This document shows, piece by piece, positions 1 to 7,193 of a stretch of DNA of 23,142 nt. Position 1 is the stretch's first letter, and every line of letters begins with the position of its first letter. The notes beneath the pieces were generated by a model that saw only the letters and a list, made by a program, of their open reading frames with translations, searched no databases and was not told the DNA's origin. Origin of the DNA: JAZKFT01 sp043760535 (GTDB taxonomy: Bacteria > Bacteroidota > Bacteroidia > Chitinophagales > Chitinophagaceae); assembly GCA_043760535.1 (NCBI GenBank), contig JAYUOV010000333.1:1-23142 (forward strand). The letters run 5' to 3'. Position numbers and translations under genes: made by a program.

Positions 1-2713
1 AGATTGGAGCGATGCCATGAAGGAAATGCAGACGAATTGGATTGGGAAAAGTTATGGTGCGGAGATCGTATTTAGCCTCGCCCCCGGTCCCTCTCCACAA
101 GTGGAGGGGGGTGCCTCTGTGCAAGGGGCGGCCACGGTAGCTGAGGGGGGCGGGTTTGTGCAGCAGGCTGCACAAACTGGTGAGGATGGGATGGAGTTGG
201 ATATTGCACTTATGCCTGTGGGGGCGGCGAATGTGCCGAAGTATTCGGTGTTATCACCGATGCAATTTGAGTTGGCGAAGCAAAACAGGAAGGATCACAC
301 CGAGGCGGAGGGGATACTGTGGAATGAACTAAGGAATGAAAAGCTAGGTCTGGGTTTAAGGTTCAGACGGCAGCACCCGATTGATGCCTACATCGTAGAT
401 TTTATTTGCCTGCAAAAGCAGTTAATAATAGAAGTAGATGGCGGCTACCATGAAGATGCCGACCAAAAATTATATGATCAAACCCGCACTCAGGTGCTAA
501 ACAACATTGGGTTCACCGTAATCCGCTTCACGAACCACGAAGTCATCAATCAAACGAAAGAGACTCTAAAAAGAATAAAAACGGCTCTTTCAAAATCAGG
601 CAACCGCACCGAAAATGTGACCGTCAAAAAACCTGAAGAAAACGCAACCTCTTACCGGGAGGCACCCCTCCCCCCTTGGGGAGAGGGGCAGGGAGTGCGG
701 GTCTATACCACCCGCCCCGACACCATCTTCGGCGTAGATTTCATAGTAATAGCCCCCGAACATGACTTTGTTTCTCAGATAAAAACCGGGGAACAAATTG
801 CCGCAGTTAACGAATACATCTCCTATGTAAAAAGCCGCAGCGAAAGGGAACGTCAGGCCGAAAAGAAAATAACAGGTTGTTTTACAGGTGCCTATGCCCT
901 CAATCCTTTTAACGGTGTAAAAATTCCTATATGGATTAGTGAGTATGTGCTGGCTGGCTATGGCACCGGTGCTATTATGGCCGTGCCTTGCGGCGACGAA
1001 AGGGATTACAAGTTTGCAAAGCATTTTAATATACCCATTACCAATATTATTGGCGAAGCGTTTAATGGCGAAGATGCCAACCCCACCAAAGATGCCAAAC
1101 TGAGCAATAGTGGCTTTTTGGATGGAGTGGTAATGCGGGATGCCATCCAAATCGTAAATAAAAAGCTGGAAGAAATGGGCATTGGCAAGCCCAAAGTAAA
1201 TTACCGGATGCGGGATGCCGCCTTTAGCCGCCAACGCTATTGGGGCGAACCCTTCCCTGTAAAATGGCATGATGGTGTGGCCACGGCGTTGCCGGAAGCT
1301 GAACTGCCTTTGTTGTTACCCGTAGTTGAAAGCTACAGCCCCGGCCCGGAAGGCGAAGGCCCGCTGGCCAATATACCTGAGTGGGTAGCAAAAGAACTGG
1401 AAACCAACACCATGCCCGGCTATGCAGGCAGCAGTTGGTATTTTCTTCGCTATATGGACCCGCATAACGACCAGGCTTTTTGCGACCGTGCCGTAAGCGA
1501 TTACTGGAATCAGGTAGACTTATATATTGGCGGCACCGAACACGCCGTGGGCCACTTACTCTACAGCCGCATGTGGACCAAAGCCTTGTACGACCTGGGT
1601 TTCATCGGTTTTAATGAGCCGTTTAAGAAGTTGTTGAACCAAGGGATGATTCAGGGGAGTAGCAGGTTTGTATATAGATTAACCATTTGGTTTTCGAATT
1701 CTGATAATGAGTTTGATACAGTACCTAAATCACTTTTTATTTCTGAATCCCATTATCGTAAAATAAAATTAGAGGTTGGAGATGGGGAGATTAAAGACTT
1801 TATTGGACCGATTATCCGGTATGTTGAAGAAATTAAACATGATTATTATCAACAAATTCCAAATGAGTATGCAACAATTTCTTTAGAATCTCGTCGAGTT
1901 GATGTTAGTTTCGTCGACGGATTTAAGCTTGACATTCAAAAATTTAAAGGATGGAAAAATGGCGAGTTTGGAGGCACACCAATCTTGACAGAGAATGATG
2001 GAACTTACATCTGCGGAGCCGAAGTTGAAAAAATGTCCAAATCCAAATTCAATACGGTTAACCCCGACGACCTTGTAATAAAATACGGCGCCGACACCTT
2101 CCGCATGTACGAGATGTTCCTTGGCCCGGTGGAAGTAAGCAAACCATGGGATACCAAAGGCATCGAAGGCGTTCACCGGTTCTTAAAAAAGCTATGGCGT
2201 TTATTTTTTGATGAAATAAAAGGCAAGGTTTGGAATGAAGAAACACCCACCGCCGAAGAGCTGAAAGTGCTGCACAAAACCATCAAAAAAATAGAAGAAG
2301 ATACCGAGCGGTTCAGTTTTAATACGGCCGTAAGCGCCTTTATGATTGCGGTAAACGAGCTGATGGATTTGAAGTGCCACAAAAAAGCCATCCTGGAGCC
2401 ATTGGTAATTATGCTGCTGCCTTATGCCCCGCATATAGCCGAAGAACTGTACCATGCCTTGGGCCACGAAACACTGGTAATAGATGCCGCTTTCCCAACC
2501 TTTGAAGAAAAATACGTGGCCGAAACCGCCAAAGAATATCCTGTAAGCATCAATGGTAAAGTACGCACCACCATGAATTTTGCCTTAGATGCCGAAGCCA
2601 CCGAAGTAGAAGCGGCCGTTCTGCAAAACGAACTGGTGCAAAAGTGGATGGAAGGAAAACCCTTGCGGAAAGTAGTTTTTGTAAAAGGTAAAATGATTAA
2701 TGTGGTGGTGTAA
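1..2713 (+). CDS. leuS: Leucyl-tRNA synthetase, 5'-partial, with internal DUF559 insertion
   Basis: Charges tRNA-Leu with leucine in the cytoplasm. The frame is open to the left window edge, so the Met at 17 is internal and the catalytic HIGH region lies upstream. Numbering from that Met, NWIGKS (7-12) leads into the CP1 editing domain. VYTTRPDTIFG begins at 229, followed by GTGAIMAVP and the sequence AAFSRQRYWGEPFP typical of Bacteroidota enzymes. KMSKS lies at about 672-676, before a C-terminal anticodon-binding region and a terminal domain ending KGKMINVVV. Residues 20-228 are foreign to the family and replace the short linker normally found between GAEI and the TTRPDT motif. The segment around residues 545-665 is AT-rich and longer than I expect, although it ends in the normal YICG..VEKMSKS. 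No stop or frameshift is visible, so the gene is probably functional. The identification is firm; whether editing activity survives is not known. Confidence 0.95.
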   Translation, partial: DWSDAMKEMQTNWIGKSYGAEIVFSLAPGPSPQVEGGASVQGAATVAEGGGFVQQAAQTGEDGMELDIALMPVGAANVPKYSVLSPMQFELAKQNRKDHTEAEGILWNELRNEKLGLGLRFRRQHPIDAYIVDFICLQKQLIIEVDGGYHEDADQKLYDQTRTQVLNNIGFTVIRFTNHEVINQTKETLKRIKTALSKSGNRTENVTVKKPEENATSYREAPLPPWGEGQGVRVYTTRPDTIFGVDFIVIAPEHDFVSQIKTGEQIAAVNEYISYVKSRSERERQAEKKITGCFTGAYALNPFNGVKIPIWISEYVLAGYGTGAIMAVPCGDERDYKFAKHFNIPITNIIGEAFNGEDANPTKDAKLSNSGFLDGVVMRDAIQIVNKKLEEMGIGKPKVNYRMRDAAFSRQRYWGEPFPVKWHDGVATALPEAELPLLLPVVESYSPGPEGEGPLANIPEWVAKELETNTMPGYAGSSWYFLRYMDPHNDQAFCDRAVSDYWNQVDLYIGGTEHAVGHLLYSRMWTKALYDLGFIGFNEPFKKLLNQGMIQGSSRFVYRLTIWFSNSDNEFDTVPKSLFISESHYRKIKLEVGDGEIKDFIGPIIRYVEEIKHDYYQQIPNEYATISLESRRVDVSFVDGFKLDIQKFKGWKNGEFGGTPILTENDGTYICGAEVEKMSKSKFNTVNPDDLVIKYGADTFRMYEMFLGPVEVSKPWDTKGIEGVHRFLKKLWRLFFDEIKGKVWNEETPTAEELKVLHKTIKKIEEDTERFSFNTAVSAFMIAVNELMDLKCHKKAILEPLVIMLLPYAPHIAEELYHALGHETLVIDAAFPTFEEKYVAETAKEYPVSINGKVRTTMNFALDAEATEVEAAVLQNELVQKWMEGKPLRKVVFVKGKMINVVV
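89..117 (+). repeat. Left palindromic repeat of the DUF559 insert
   Basis: A 29-bp GC-rich unit that is nearly self-complementary: CCCTCTCCAC pairs with GTGGAGGGGG around a central AA. It matches the reverse complement of 659-687 at 25 of 29 positions by eye, including the shared end GGGGTGCCTC. Confidence 0.8.
154..177 (+). repeat. Perfect 10-bp inverted repeat inside the insert
   Basis: GTTTGTGCAG, a four-base CAGG loop, then CTGCACAAAC: an uninterrupted 10-bp stem between the left palindrome and the DUF559 core. It is translated as part of the linker (FVQQAAQT), so in mRNA it would form a hairpin inside the coding sequence. Confidence 0.8.
659..687 (-). repeat. Right palindromic repeat of the DUF559 insert
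   Basis: The inverted counterpart of 89-117. CCCCTCCCCCC and GGGGAGAGGGG form the arms around TT. Read on the minus strand it begins CCCTCTCC and ends TGCCTC like the left copy, with four differences over 29 positions. Confidence 0.8.
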
Positions 2714-2752
2714 GCTGCTATAAGTATTCCTTAGAATATCTTTCTAATATAA

Positions 2753-2795
2753 GACCATCAAGCTTGGGTAAACACCTAATACTTGATGGCCTTTT
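2753..2795 (+). terminator. Putative leuS terminator
   Basis: The stem CCATCAAG (2755-2762) pairs with CTTGATGG (2782-2789) and is followed by CCTTTT. It lies 40 bp after the leuS stop, between that gene and the converging barrel gene. The loop is long (19 nt) and the T tract short, so the call is moderate. Confidence 0.55.
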
Positions 2796-2798
2796 AAA

Positions 2799-4265
2799 TT
2801 AAAACCTCACACCCAGGCCAAACCCTGGCTGAAAAACAGTGCCGGTACTAAAGGCTGTTGCACTGTAGTATTCTGGTTGGCTTGCACTCATTTTGTACTT
2901 TACCTCTCTCTGTATAAATGGCTTTTTGCTTAATGCCATTTGCTGATTGATATACCCAATTAAAAAAACAGATTTATTGAAATGAAGGTTAACATGCAAT
3001 GAAGCTGCCGCTGCAATAAATACTTTTTTACGTAATGTAGTGGCTTCTATTTCTTCGTAGTAAATGGGGTTATTAAACACAAAATACGAACTATCTGGAT
3101 TAGCAATAGTGGCTGATGGGTTAGCATAAAACTGAACGCCGAGTACCATGCCAGCTTTTACAAACACATCTAACTTTATCTTTTTACGTATAGAAAGCAT
3201 TTTGTATTCAGCACTTATAGGAAATTGAAATGCATTTTTTATAGCTACACCATTACCGCCAACAATAGCAGCAGGTCTTGGGTCTACACCGTTAGGAAAA
3301 GATTCAAAGCCGCCTGAAACATACCATTTATCAGACATACGGCATCTTAATTGTAAACCAAAAGTTTACCTAATGTGTGGGGCACTTGTAAGATAGCCCG
3401 CCGGATCTTGTAACCTAATTTTTGAATAATTCGTACTAGCATTAAATAATATAGCAAATCGTTTAGTACTGTCAGCCACTTCATTGGCTTTTGCCACACG
3501 TATTTTACGGTCTGTTCGCTTTTCATTTCGGCTAAAGTTATATCCTAAAGCAAACTGAATATTACGAATATTACCAGTTGTTCTAATGTTTGCATCAAAA
3601 CTTACTGCAAGATCTTCGGGTTTATATCTGATATAATTAAATGATATATCGTTTGAACTTACATTCCAAAAACGAGTGATGTTACCCGAAATATAAAATC
3701 GTTGGTTAAAGTTGTATCGCAGCCCTATTGCGCCACCTAACGATAAAAAGCTTGACCGATTTACCCTGGAACTATCTTCTATCAACGATAAGATATTTCC
3801 ACTAGCATTTGCATAGCCTGTAGTAGTAAAGCCGCTTCCATTTGGTGATCTAGTAAAAGAAAAAGAAGGCCCAGCCCTTGCATATAAATTGAGTTTTGAC
3901 TTATTATGCCTTGGGAATATATCACTCTCTAGCATTAGTGCAACCCTTGAAAACACATACTTTTTACCATTAATTTGGAAACTTTGCGGCGTATTAAAAA
4001 ATGCATAAGCACCCAATGGATCCCTTTGGTAATCGAAAAGAATTCTATTTTTTCTATCGTAATTGTAAGAAAGTGTTGTGCCAAGTGCCAAGAACGATAA
4101 AGGAATTCTACTAATTCTGTTTTGAGGATCGTTCAATACAAATTTCTCAGACGATTGGTATGCTTTAAAAGCTAAAGAGAACTTGTAGAATGTTGGGGCA
4201 TTTGTTGATTGGGATATACAAAAAATATGTATCGCAATACATGAAATAAGAAGTAACTGTCGCAT
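2799..4265 (-). pseudogene. Outer-membrane barrel protein gene split by one in-frame stop
   Basis: Two pieces lie in the same reading frame: 299 residues (4265-3366, stop TAA at 3366-3368) and a downstream piece of at least 179 residues (Met at 3338 to 2799). Only nine sense codons (TFGLQLRCR) separate them, and these continue an alternating beta-strand pattern into SDKWYVSGGF. A single lost codon would restore a protein of about 488 residues. The N-terminus has a signal peptide ending near CISQS. Residues 20-255 are paralogous to the upstream gene at 4378-5169, sharing FVLNDPQ, SLGGAIGLRYNF and RTTGNI. The second half looks like another barrel and ends GLGVRF, with the terminal Phe typical of outer-membrane barrels. 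Function is unknown. Alternatives are a stop that is sequencing error, or two separate proteins of which the second lacks its own signal peptide. I prefer one interrupted gene. Confidence 0.7.
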
Positions 4266-4276
4266 ACGTTATTATT

Positions 4277-4309
4277 AAAAAGAATACGCCTGTTGAAGCA
4301 GGCGTATTC
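4277..4309 (-). terminator. Hairpin terminator between barrel paralogues
   Basis: On the minus strand GAATACGCCTG, a six-base loop and CAGGCGTATTC form a perfect 11-bp stem, followed at once by TTTTTAATAAT. It ends the 4378-5169 transcript and sits only about 11 bp before the start codon of the next gene, so it could also act as an attenuator. Confidence 0.8.
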
Positions 4310-4377
4310 TCTGAGTCATTTATAATGAATCATTCTCACAGCATTATTTTCATTTTTGTTACCAAGACTATGCATTT

Positions 4378-5169
4378 CTATAGCACTTTCAAGTTCTCTT
4401 TCCTTGCTCTGTCTGCAGCATATTTTCTATTTTTATGAAAGTTATAGCCAATAGAAATTCTGGTACTGAATATATTGCCGGTAGTCCTAATATTGGCTGT
4501 ACTAACCATAGGTAATTCATACGATTTATAAATAATATCTTTAGTGGTAACATCGTTTGATGTTACATTCCACATTTTGCTGATGATGCCTGATATAAAA
4601 AAACGTTTGCTAAAATTATACCTAAGCCCAATGGCACCTCCTAGTGACGCATAAACAGAGCGTTCAACGTTTGTAATCGCAAAAATAAATTCGGCTGTGT
4701 CTCCAATGGGTGGAAGAATGCCACTTTCACCGCCCTTATATGGGGCGTGTGAAATAGAAAAAGAGGCCCCTCCTCTTAAAAACAGATTCCACCTGGATTT
4801 TTGATGAATGGGGAAAACATCTTTTTCGTAAAACAATCCAATTTTTGAGAAAATATTTGGACCTCCTCTTCCTTGCCGATATGCCCTTCTGGCAAAAATG
4901 GCAGTAGTCCCTAGTTTTTCCCATTGATAATCTAAAATAAAACGTGTTTTGTTGGTATTACGATATGCCAATGCAAATCCAAAATTGTATAGTTCTACTG
5001 GTGCTCTATTGATTTTGTCCTGAGGGTCGTTTAGCACAAAAGATTCACGCATTTCCGAACCTGAAACTTCAAAAGAAAACCGATAAAGTAGCGGGTCTTT
5101 CTTTATTTGCTGTGCAGTAAGTAGTTGATAGTGTAACAAAAAAAAGAGAAAAAATATGGTTGATTTCAT
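4378..5169 (-). CDS. Small outer-membrane beta-barrel protein
   Basis: 263 residues with a hydrophobic signal peptide ending near LLTAQQ. The mature part alternates polar and hydrophobic residues, with aromatic-rich strands such as RFSFEVSG, RFILDYQ, NLFLRGGASFSIS, ASLGGAIGLRYNF and ISIGYNF. This is the pattern of an 8- to 10-stranded outer-membrane barrel. It is a paralogue of the first half of the next gene (4265 onward), sharing FVLNDPQ, SLGGAIGLRYNFS/N, WNV.SND and ANIRTTGNI in the same order. After the last strand there is a basic tail (NRKYAADRARKENLKVL) instead of a terminal Phe, so it may be either a complete short paralogue or a C-terminally shortened one. Hairpins lie on both sides. 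No specific function is recognised. Confidence 0.75.
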   Translation of the reverse strand: MKSTIFFLFFLLHYQLLTAQQIKKDPLLYRFSFEVSGSEMRESFVLNDPQDKINRAPVELYNFGFALAYRNTNKTRFILDYQWEKLGTTAIFARRAYRQGRGGPNIFSKIGLFYEKDVFPIHQKSRWNLFLRGGASFSISHAPYKGGESGILPPIGDTAEFIFAITNVERSVYASLGGAIGLRYNFSKRFFISGIISKMWNVTSNDVTTKDIIYKSYELPMVSTANIRTTGNIFSTRISIGYNFHKNRKYAADRARKENLKVL

Positions 5170-5218
5170 TATGGAAATATTAAAAGTGTATAAGTACAGT
5201 TACAAGGTTCTTATAAAT

Positions 5219-5249
5219 AATTGTGGCTGGCATTATGCCAGCCACAATT
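5219..5249 (-). terminator. Strong hairpin after the lipoprotein gene
   Basis: AATTGTGGCTGGCA and TGCCAGCCACAATT form a perfect 14-bp stem around three bases. It starts 10 bp after the end of the lipoprotein frame and precedes the next start codon by 50 bp. The following T tract is weak (ATTTATAAG on the minus strand), so it may be a terminator or an mRNA-stabilising hairpin. Confidence 0.65.
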
Positions 5250-5258
5250 ATGCTGTTC

Positions 5259-6407
5259 TTAATAATGAACCATTTTTGCAGTATAGTTAACATTATTGTT
5301 TCGTGCTGTATGGTCTGATACATGCTTTTTGTACTTGTACTTTTTAGCAAACTTTATGACTGGTTGAGATTTTGGACCTTTAGTTTTTACTCCAAGTTGT
5401 GCAGTATACCAATCAAGTACGTGTTCGGCTTTATTTATATTTGGTTCGTTTTTTCTTGTACCTAGCCTATCATATTTAACTGTTGTGAGAATAGTAGAAG
5501 GCCATTTACTTTCGTAACTTCCTTCGCCTTCACAAGAAAGATTTTGTGCTTTAGCTAAGAACCATACCCCTAAAAACCTTGTTTGCCTTTTTGTACCAAA
5601 GCCTATAGAAGAATGAAAACCAAAATTTTGAGCATAAGTTGTGTAGCGAATCCTCCTTCTACTATCAATATCGGAGGTGCATTCAGAAATTTGGCCAAAC
5701 CAATTTGTTCCAAGCGATGTACCATTACAACCTGGAAGATCTTCTACAGTAGGGATATTTGGCTCGGGGAGTTCTTTGTACAATAAGTATATATTGGGCA
5801 TTATTTCTTGTAAATCCTGCTCAGCATCATTATCGCTATTGGTAAACACACCTGCTATACTATTATCAAATTGGGGAGTTGCATAATTTGTTTCAAAGTT
5901 TAACCTAAATGTGGGCATATAGGCAAATACACCTTTATCTGTTACCCTTATTATAATTCCTGCAATAGAAGTTTCCCTTTGCACATTCATTATAGATTGT
6001 ACATAAGGGTCTTGCACAAGGCTGTCTTCATAAAAATTTCTTCTTCCGGAGGTGTTGAGTCGTCTGTACCAAATGTTTCAATGGTGGTGGCATCCTTTCC
6101 TTTTTTAATCTCTCTTACTTCGGTAAGCGCATTAAAGCCATTTAGTGCTTTTACTGCATTGCGCAATTCTTCTACAGGTCTTGTGTGGTAGTAGGCCATC
6201 GCTATACTAAAATCTTCTGATGTTTCAAATGCAATTACACCGTCTTTTACTTGTAATATTGGTTCTGCTTTTGATTCTACAGTTATAGCTGCTTCTGTAG
6301 TTTTAGGCTTGGTGCAACTAACCATTACATACCCGAAAATGGCAATAGATACCATGCACACAAATAATAGGCGAATACGCCGGGGGGGGGGCGAACATTC
6401 TTTTCAT
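5259..6407 (-). pseudogene. Lipoprotein gene with a C10-tract frameshift and a second frameshift
   Basis: Three overlapping frames together describe one lipoprotein of about 380 residues. The best start, ATG at 6407 after an A-rich leader, opens MKRMFA and runs into ten C residues (6391-6382). With ten Cs it terminates after about 30 codons. With nine or twelve it joins RRIRLLFVCMVSIAIFGY ending in the lipobox VMVSC. The second break is at about 6032-6036: the frame ends ...EEEIFMKTALCKTLMYNL, while the next frame continues FYEDSLVQDPYVQSIMN. One extra T in the T5 run would join them. The C-terminal 250 residues contain DKGVFAY, CNGTSLGTNWFG and a basic, Tyr-rich end. No domain is recognised; it may be a surface-exposed adhesin or a partner of the neighbouring barrels. 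Two lesions argue for decay, while the C tract allows phase variation. Confidence 0.65.
6382..6391 (-). repeat. Homopolymeric C10 tract in lipoprotein 5' coding region
   Basis: Ten consecutive G on the plus strand (C on the coding strand) begin 16 nt after the first base of the start codon. The number present puts the lipoprotein signal peptide out of frame with the ATG; nine or twelve would be in frame. Confidence 0.85.
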
Positions 6408-6453
6408 AAATTTTTTTGTTTAGAAATCAAACCTATAACTACTCCGTGCAGCC

Positions 6454-6687
6454 CTATTGCACGATGACAAACGAAATGTTAAAGCTACCTTTCTCCTTAT
6501 AACAGTAAGAGTTTATAACCCTGTCAAAGTATATGGGTGCACCATTTTCTTTCATTATTGCAATAAACTCTTTAGCGGTTCGCTGGCATACATCTAGTTT
6601 TTCAGCCAATTGCTGTGCATTGCCCGTGGCATTTTTTTTAATTAGCAGGTCTATCTTTTTTAAACGCTTAATAAATTGTCTCGGCAT
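6454..6687 (-). CDS. Small HTH DNA-binding protein
   Basis: 77 residues. The N-terminal half is a basic helix followed by a winged-helix-like HTH: TGNAQQLAEKLDV (about 21-33) and then CQRTAKEFIAIMKENGAPIYFD. This resembles the HTH_11/DeoR-type N-terminal module, with the beta-hairpin wing supplied by the aromatic tail NSYCYKEKGSFNISF. There is no effector domain, so it is probably a compact transcription regulator. It lies 46 bp upstream of the lipoprotein gene on the same strand and likely shares its transcript, which makes regulation of this surface locus the simplest role. The start is the only in-frame Met before the HTH. It could instead be a remnant of a larger regulator, but small proteins of this shape are common in Bacteroidota. 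Confidence 0.65.
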   Translation of the reverse strand: MPRQFIKRLKKIDLLIKKNATGNAQQLAEKLDVCQRTAKEFIAIMKENGAPIYFDRVINSYCYKEKGSFNISFVIVQ

Positions 6688-6946
6688 AGCATTTGGATAG
6701 TTATATAAAATTTGGCACTGAAAGTACTATTCTATTTTGGCTAGCAGGTAAAATATTTCTGTTTTGGTTGTTGTCTAATTGAGCATGTACATACAGCTAA
6801 CTTTTACATTTTCAATAACAAGCAATCCGTCTGATAAAAATATATCACATACTAGTTGATTGTAATGTAAATTCGGAACTGCTAACACTCTGAACTAAAA
6901 CCGCTTATTCTTCGCAGTCTAAAAAGCCAAATAGTAGCAGCCAGTT

Positions 6947-6992
6947 GAACGGAGTCCCGTAATGCTACGGGATTAAAAACGTTCGCCAATGT
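6947..6992 (+). repeat. 46-bp dispersed repeat, copy A
   Basis: Contains the palindrome TCCCGTA-ATGC-TACGGGA followed by TTAAAAACG. It matches the reverse complement of 10033-10078 with a single mismatch (T/A in GTTCG versus GTACG). The two copies lie on either side of the acyltransferase and nadB genes. Confidence 0.9.
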
Positions 6993-6993
6993 T

Positions 6994-7008
6994 GCTCCAT
7001 CAGGGAGC
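6994..7008. repeat. Short palindrome GCTCC/GGAGC
   Basis: A five-base stem (6994-6998 with 7004-7008) directly abutting repeat copy A, followed by GGCTTTCGCTGGGTT. It looks like a second palindromic unit class, but only one copy is seen in this window. Confidence 0.4.
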
Positions 7009-7094
7009 GGCTTTCGCTGGGTTAAAAAAGAAAAATTACACAATCTAAACTACAAAGGCGAAGGAGTTCTGAAGTTAAGCGAACACCTTACTAA

Positions 7095-7114
7095 CCCCGG
7101 CTTTCAAACCGGGG
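7095..7114. repeat. Palindrome CCCCGG/CCGGGG
   Basis: CCCCGG, CTTTCAAA, CCGGGG: a six-bp GC stem 80 bp after the stop of the acyltransferase gene. It could form a 3'-end hairpin on that transcript, but no T tract follows, so a dispersed repeat is equally likely. Confidence 0.5.
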
Positions 7115-7193
7115 AAAACGGCATGTTTTAGCTCCATTTCATTGATCTCTTTGTTTGTACACGGCACTATATTCATAGTATTAAATGCCATGA

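Larger units (their letters stand above)
74..700 (+). mobile_element. In-frame DUF559 domain insert in leuS, flanked by inverted palindromes
   Basis: This 627-bp (209-codon) block interrupts the CP1 editing domain and keeps the reading frame. Its core, leuS-frame residues 82-193, reads as a DUF559 domain. Visible features are an early acidic helix (TEAEGILWNELR), the RFRRQHPID strand, IVDF with Asp128, and IIEVDGGYH with Glu139 and Asp141. These match the PD-(D/E)xK/Vsr-like fold. Both edges are GC-rich palindromes in inverted orientation (89-117 and 659-687) and are translated as Pro/Gly-rich linkers such as APGPSPQVEGG and APLPPWGEGQG. The layout resembles a small mobile unit carried in frame inside a host protein, comparable in concept to Rickettsia palindromic elements. 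I see no intein splicing motifs. The edges given are where LeuRS-like sequence stops and resumes. The mobile nature is inferred; the domain and flanks are seen. Confidence 0.75.
6688..7193. other. 506-bp intergenic region with several palindromic repeats
   Basis: No gene is supported here. The left part (6688-6940) is AT-rich and probably holds the HTH gene promoter, although I found no clear Bacteroidota -7 box. From 6947 there is a run of GC-rich palindromes separated by AT-rich spacers: a 46-bp repeat copy, GCTCC..GGAGC, and CCCCGG..CCGGGG. Confidence 0.6.

Noticed and set aside
74..700. Intein or group I/II intron in leuS
   Set aside because: No splice-junction Cys/Ser...His-Asn block pattern, no intron-type domain, and the frame is open and in phase throughout.
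596..1270. 224-codon minus-strand frame opposite leuS
   Set aside because: Antisense shadow of a clearly coding region; no leader or family features.
5583..6191. Three short plus-strand frames opposite the lipoprotein and its frameshift
   Set aside because: They mirror the coding minus strand and have no independent support.
6900..7150. CRISPR-like array
   Set aside because: The palindromes differ from one another and are not spaced at regular intervals.
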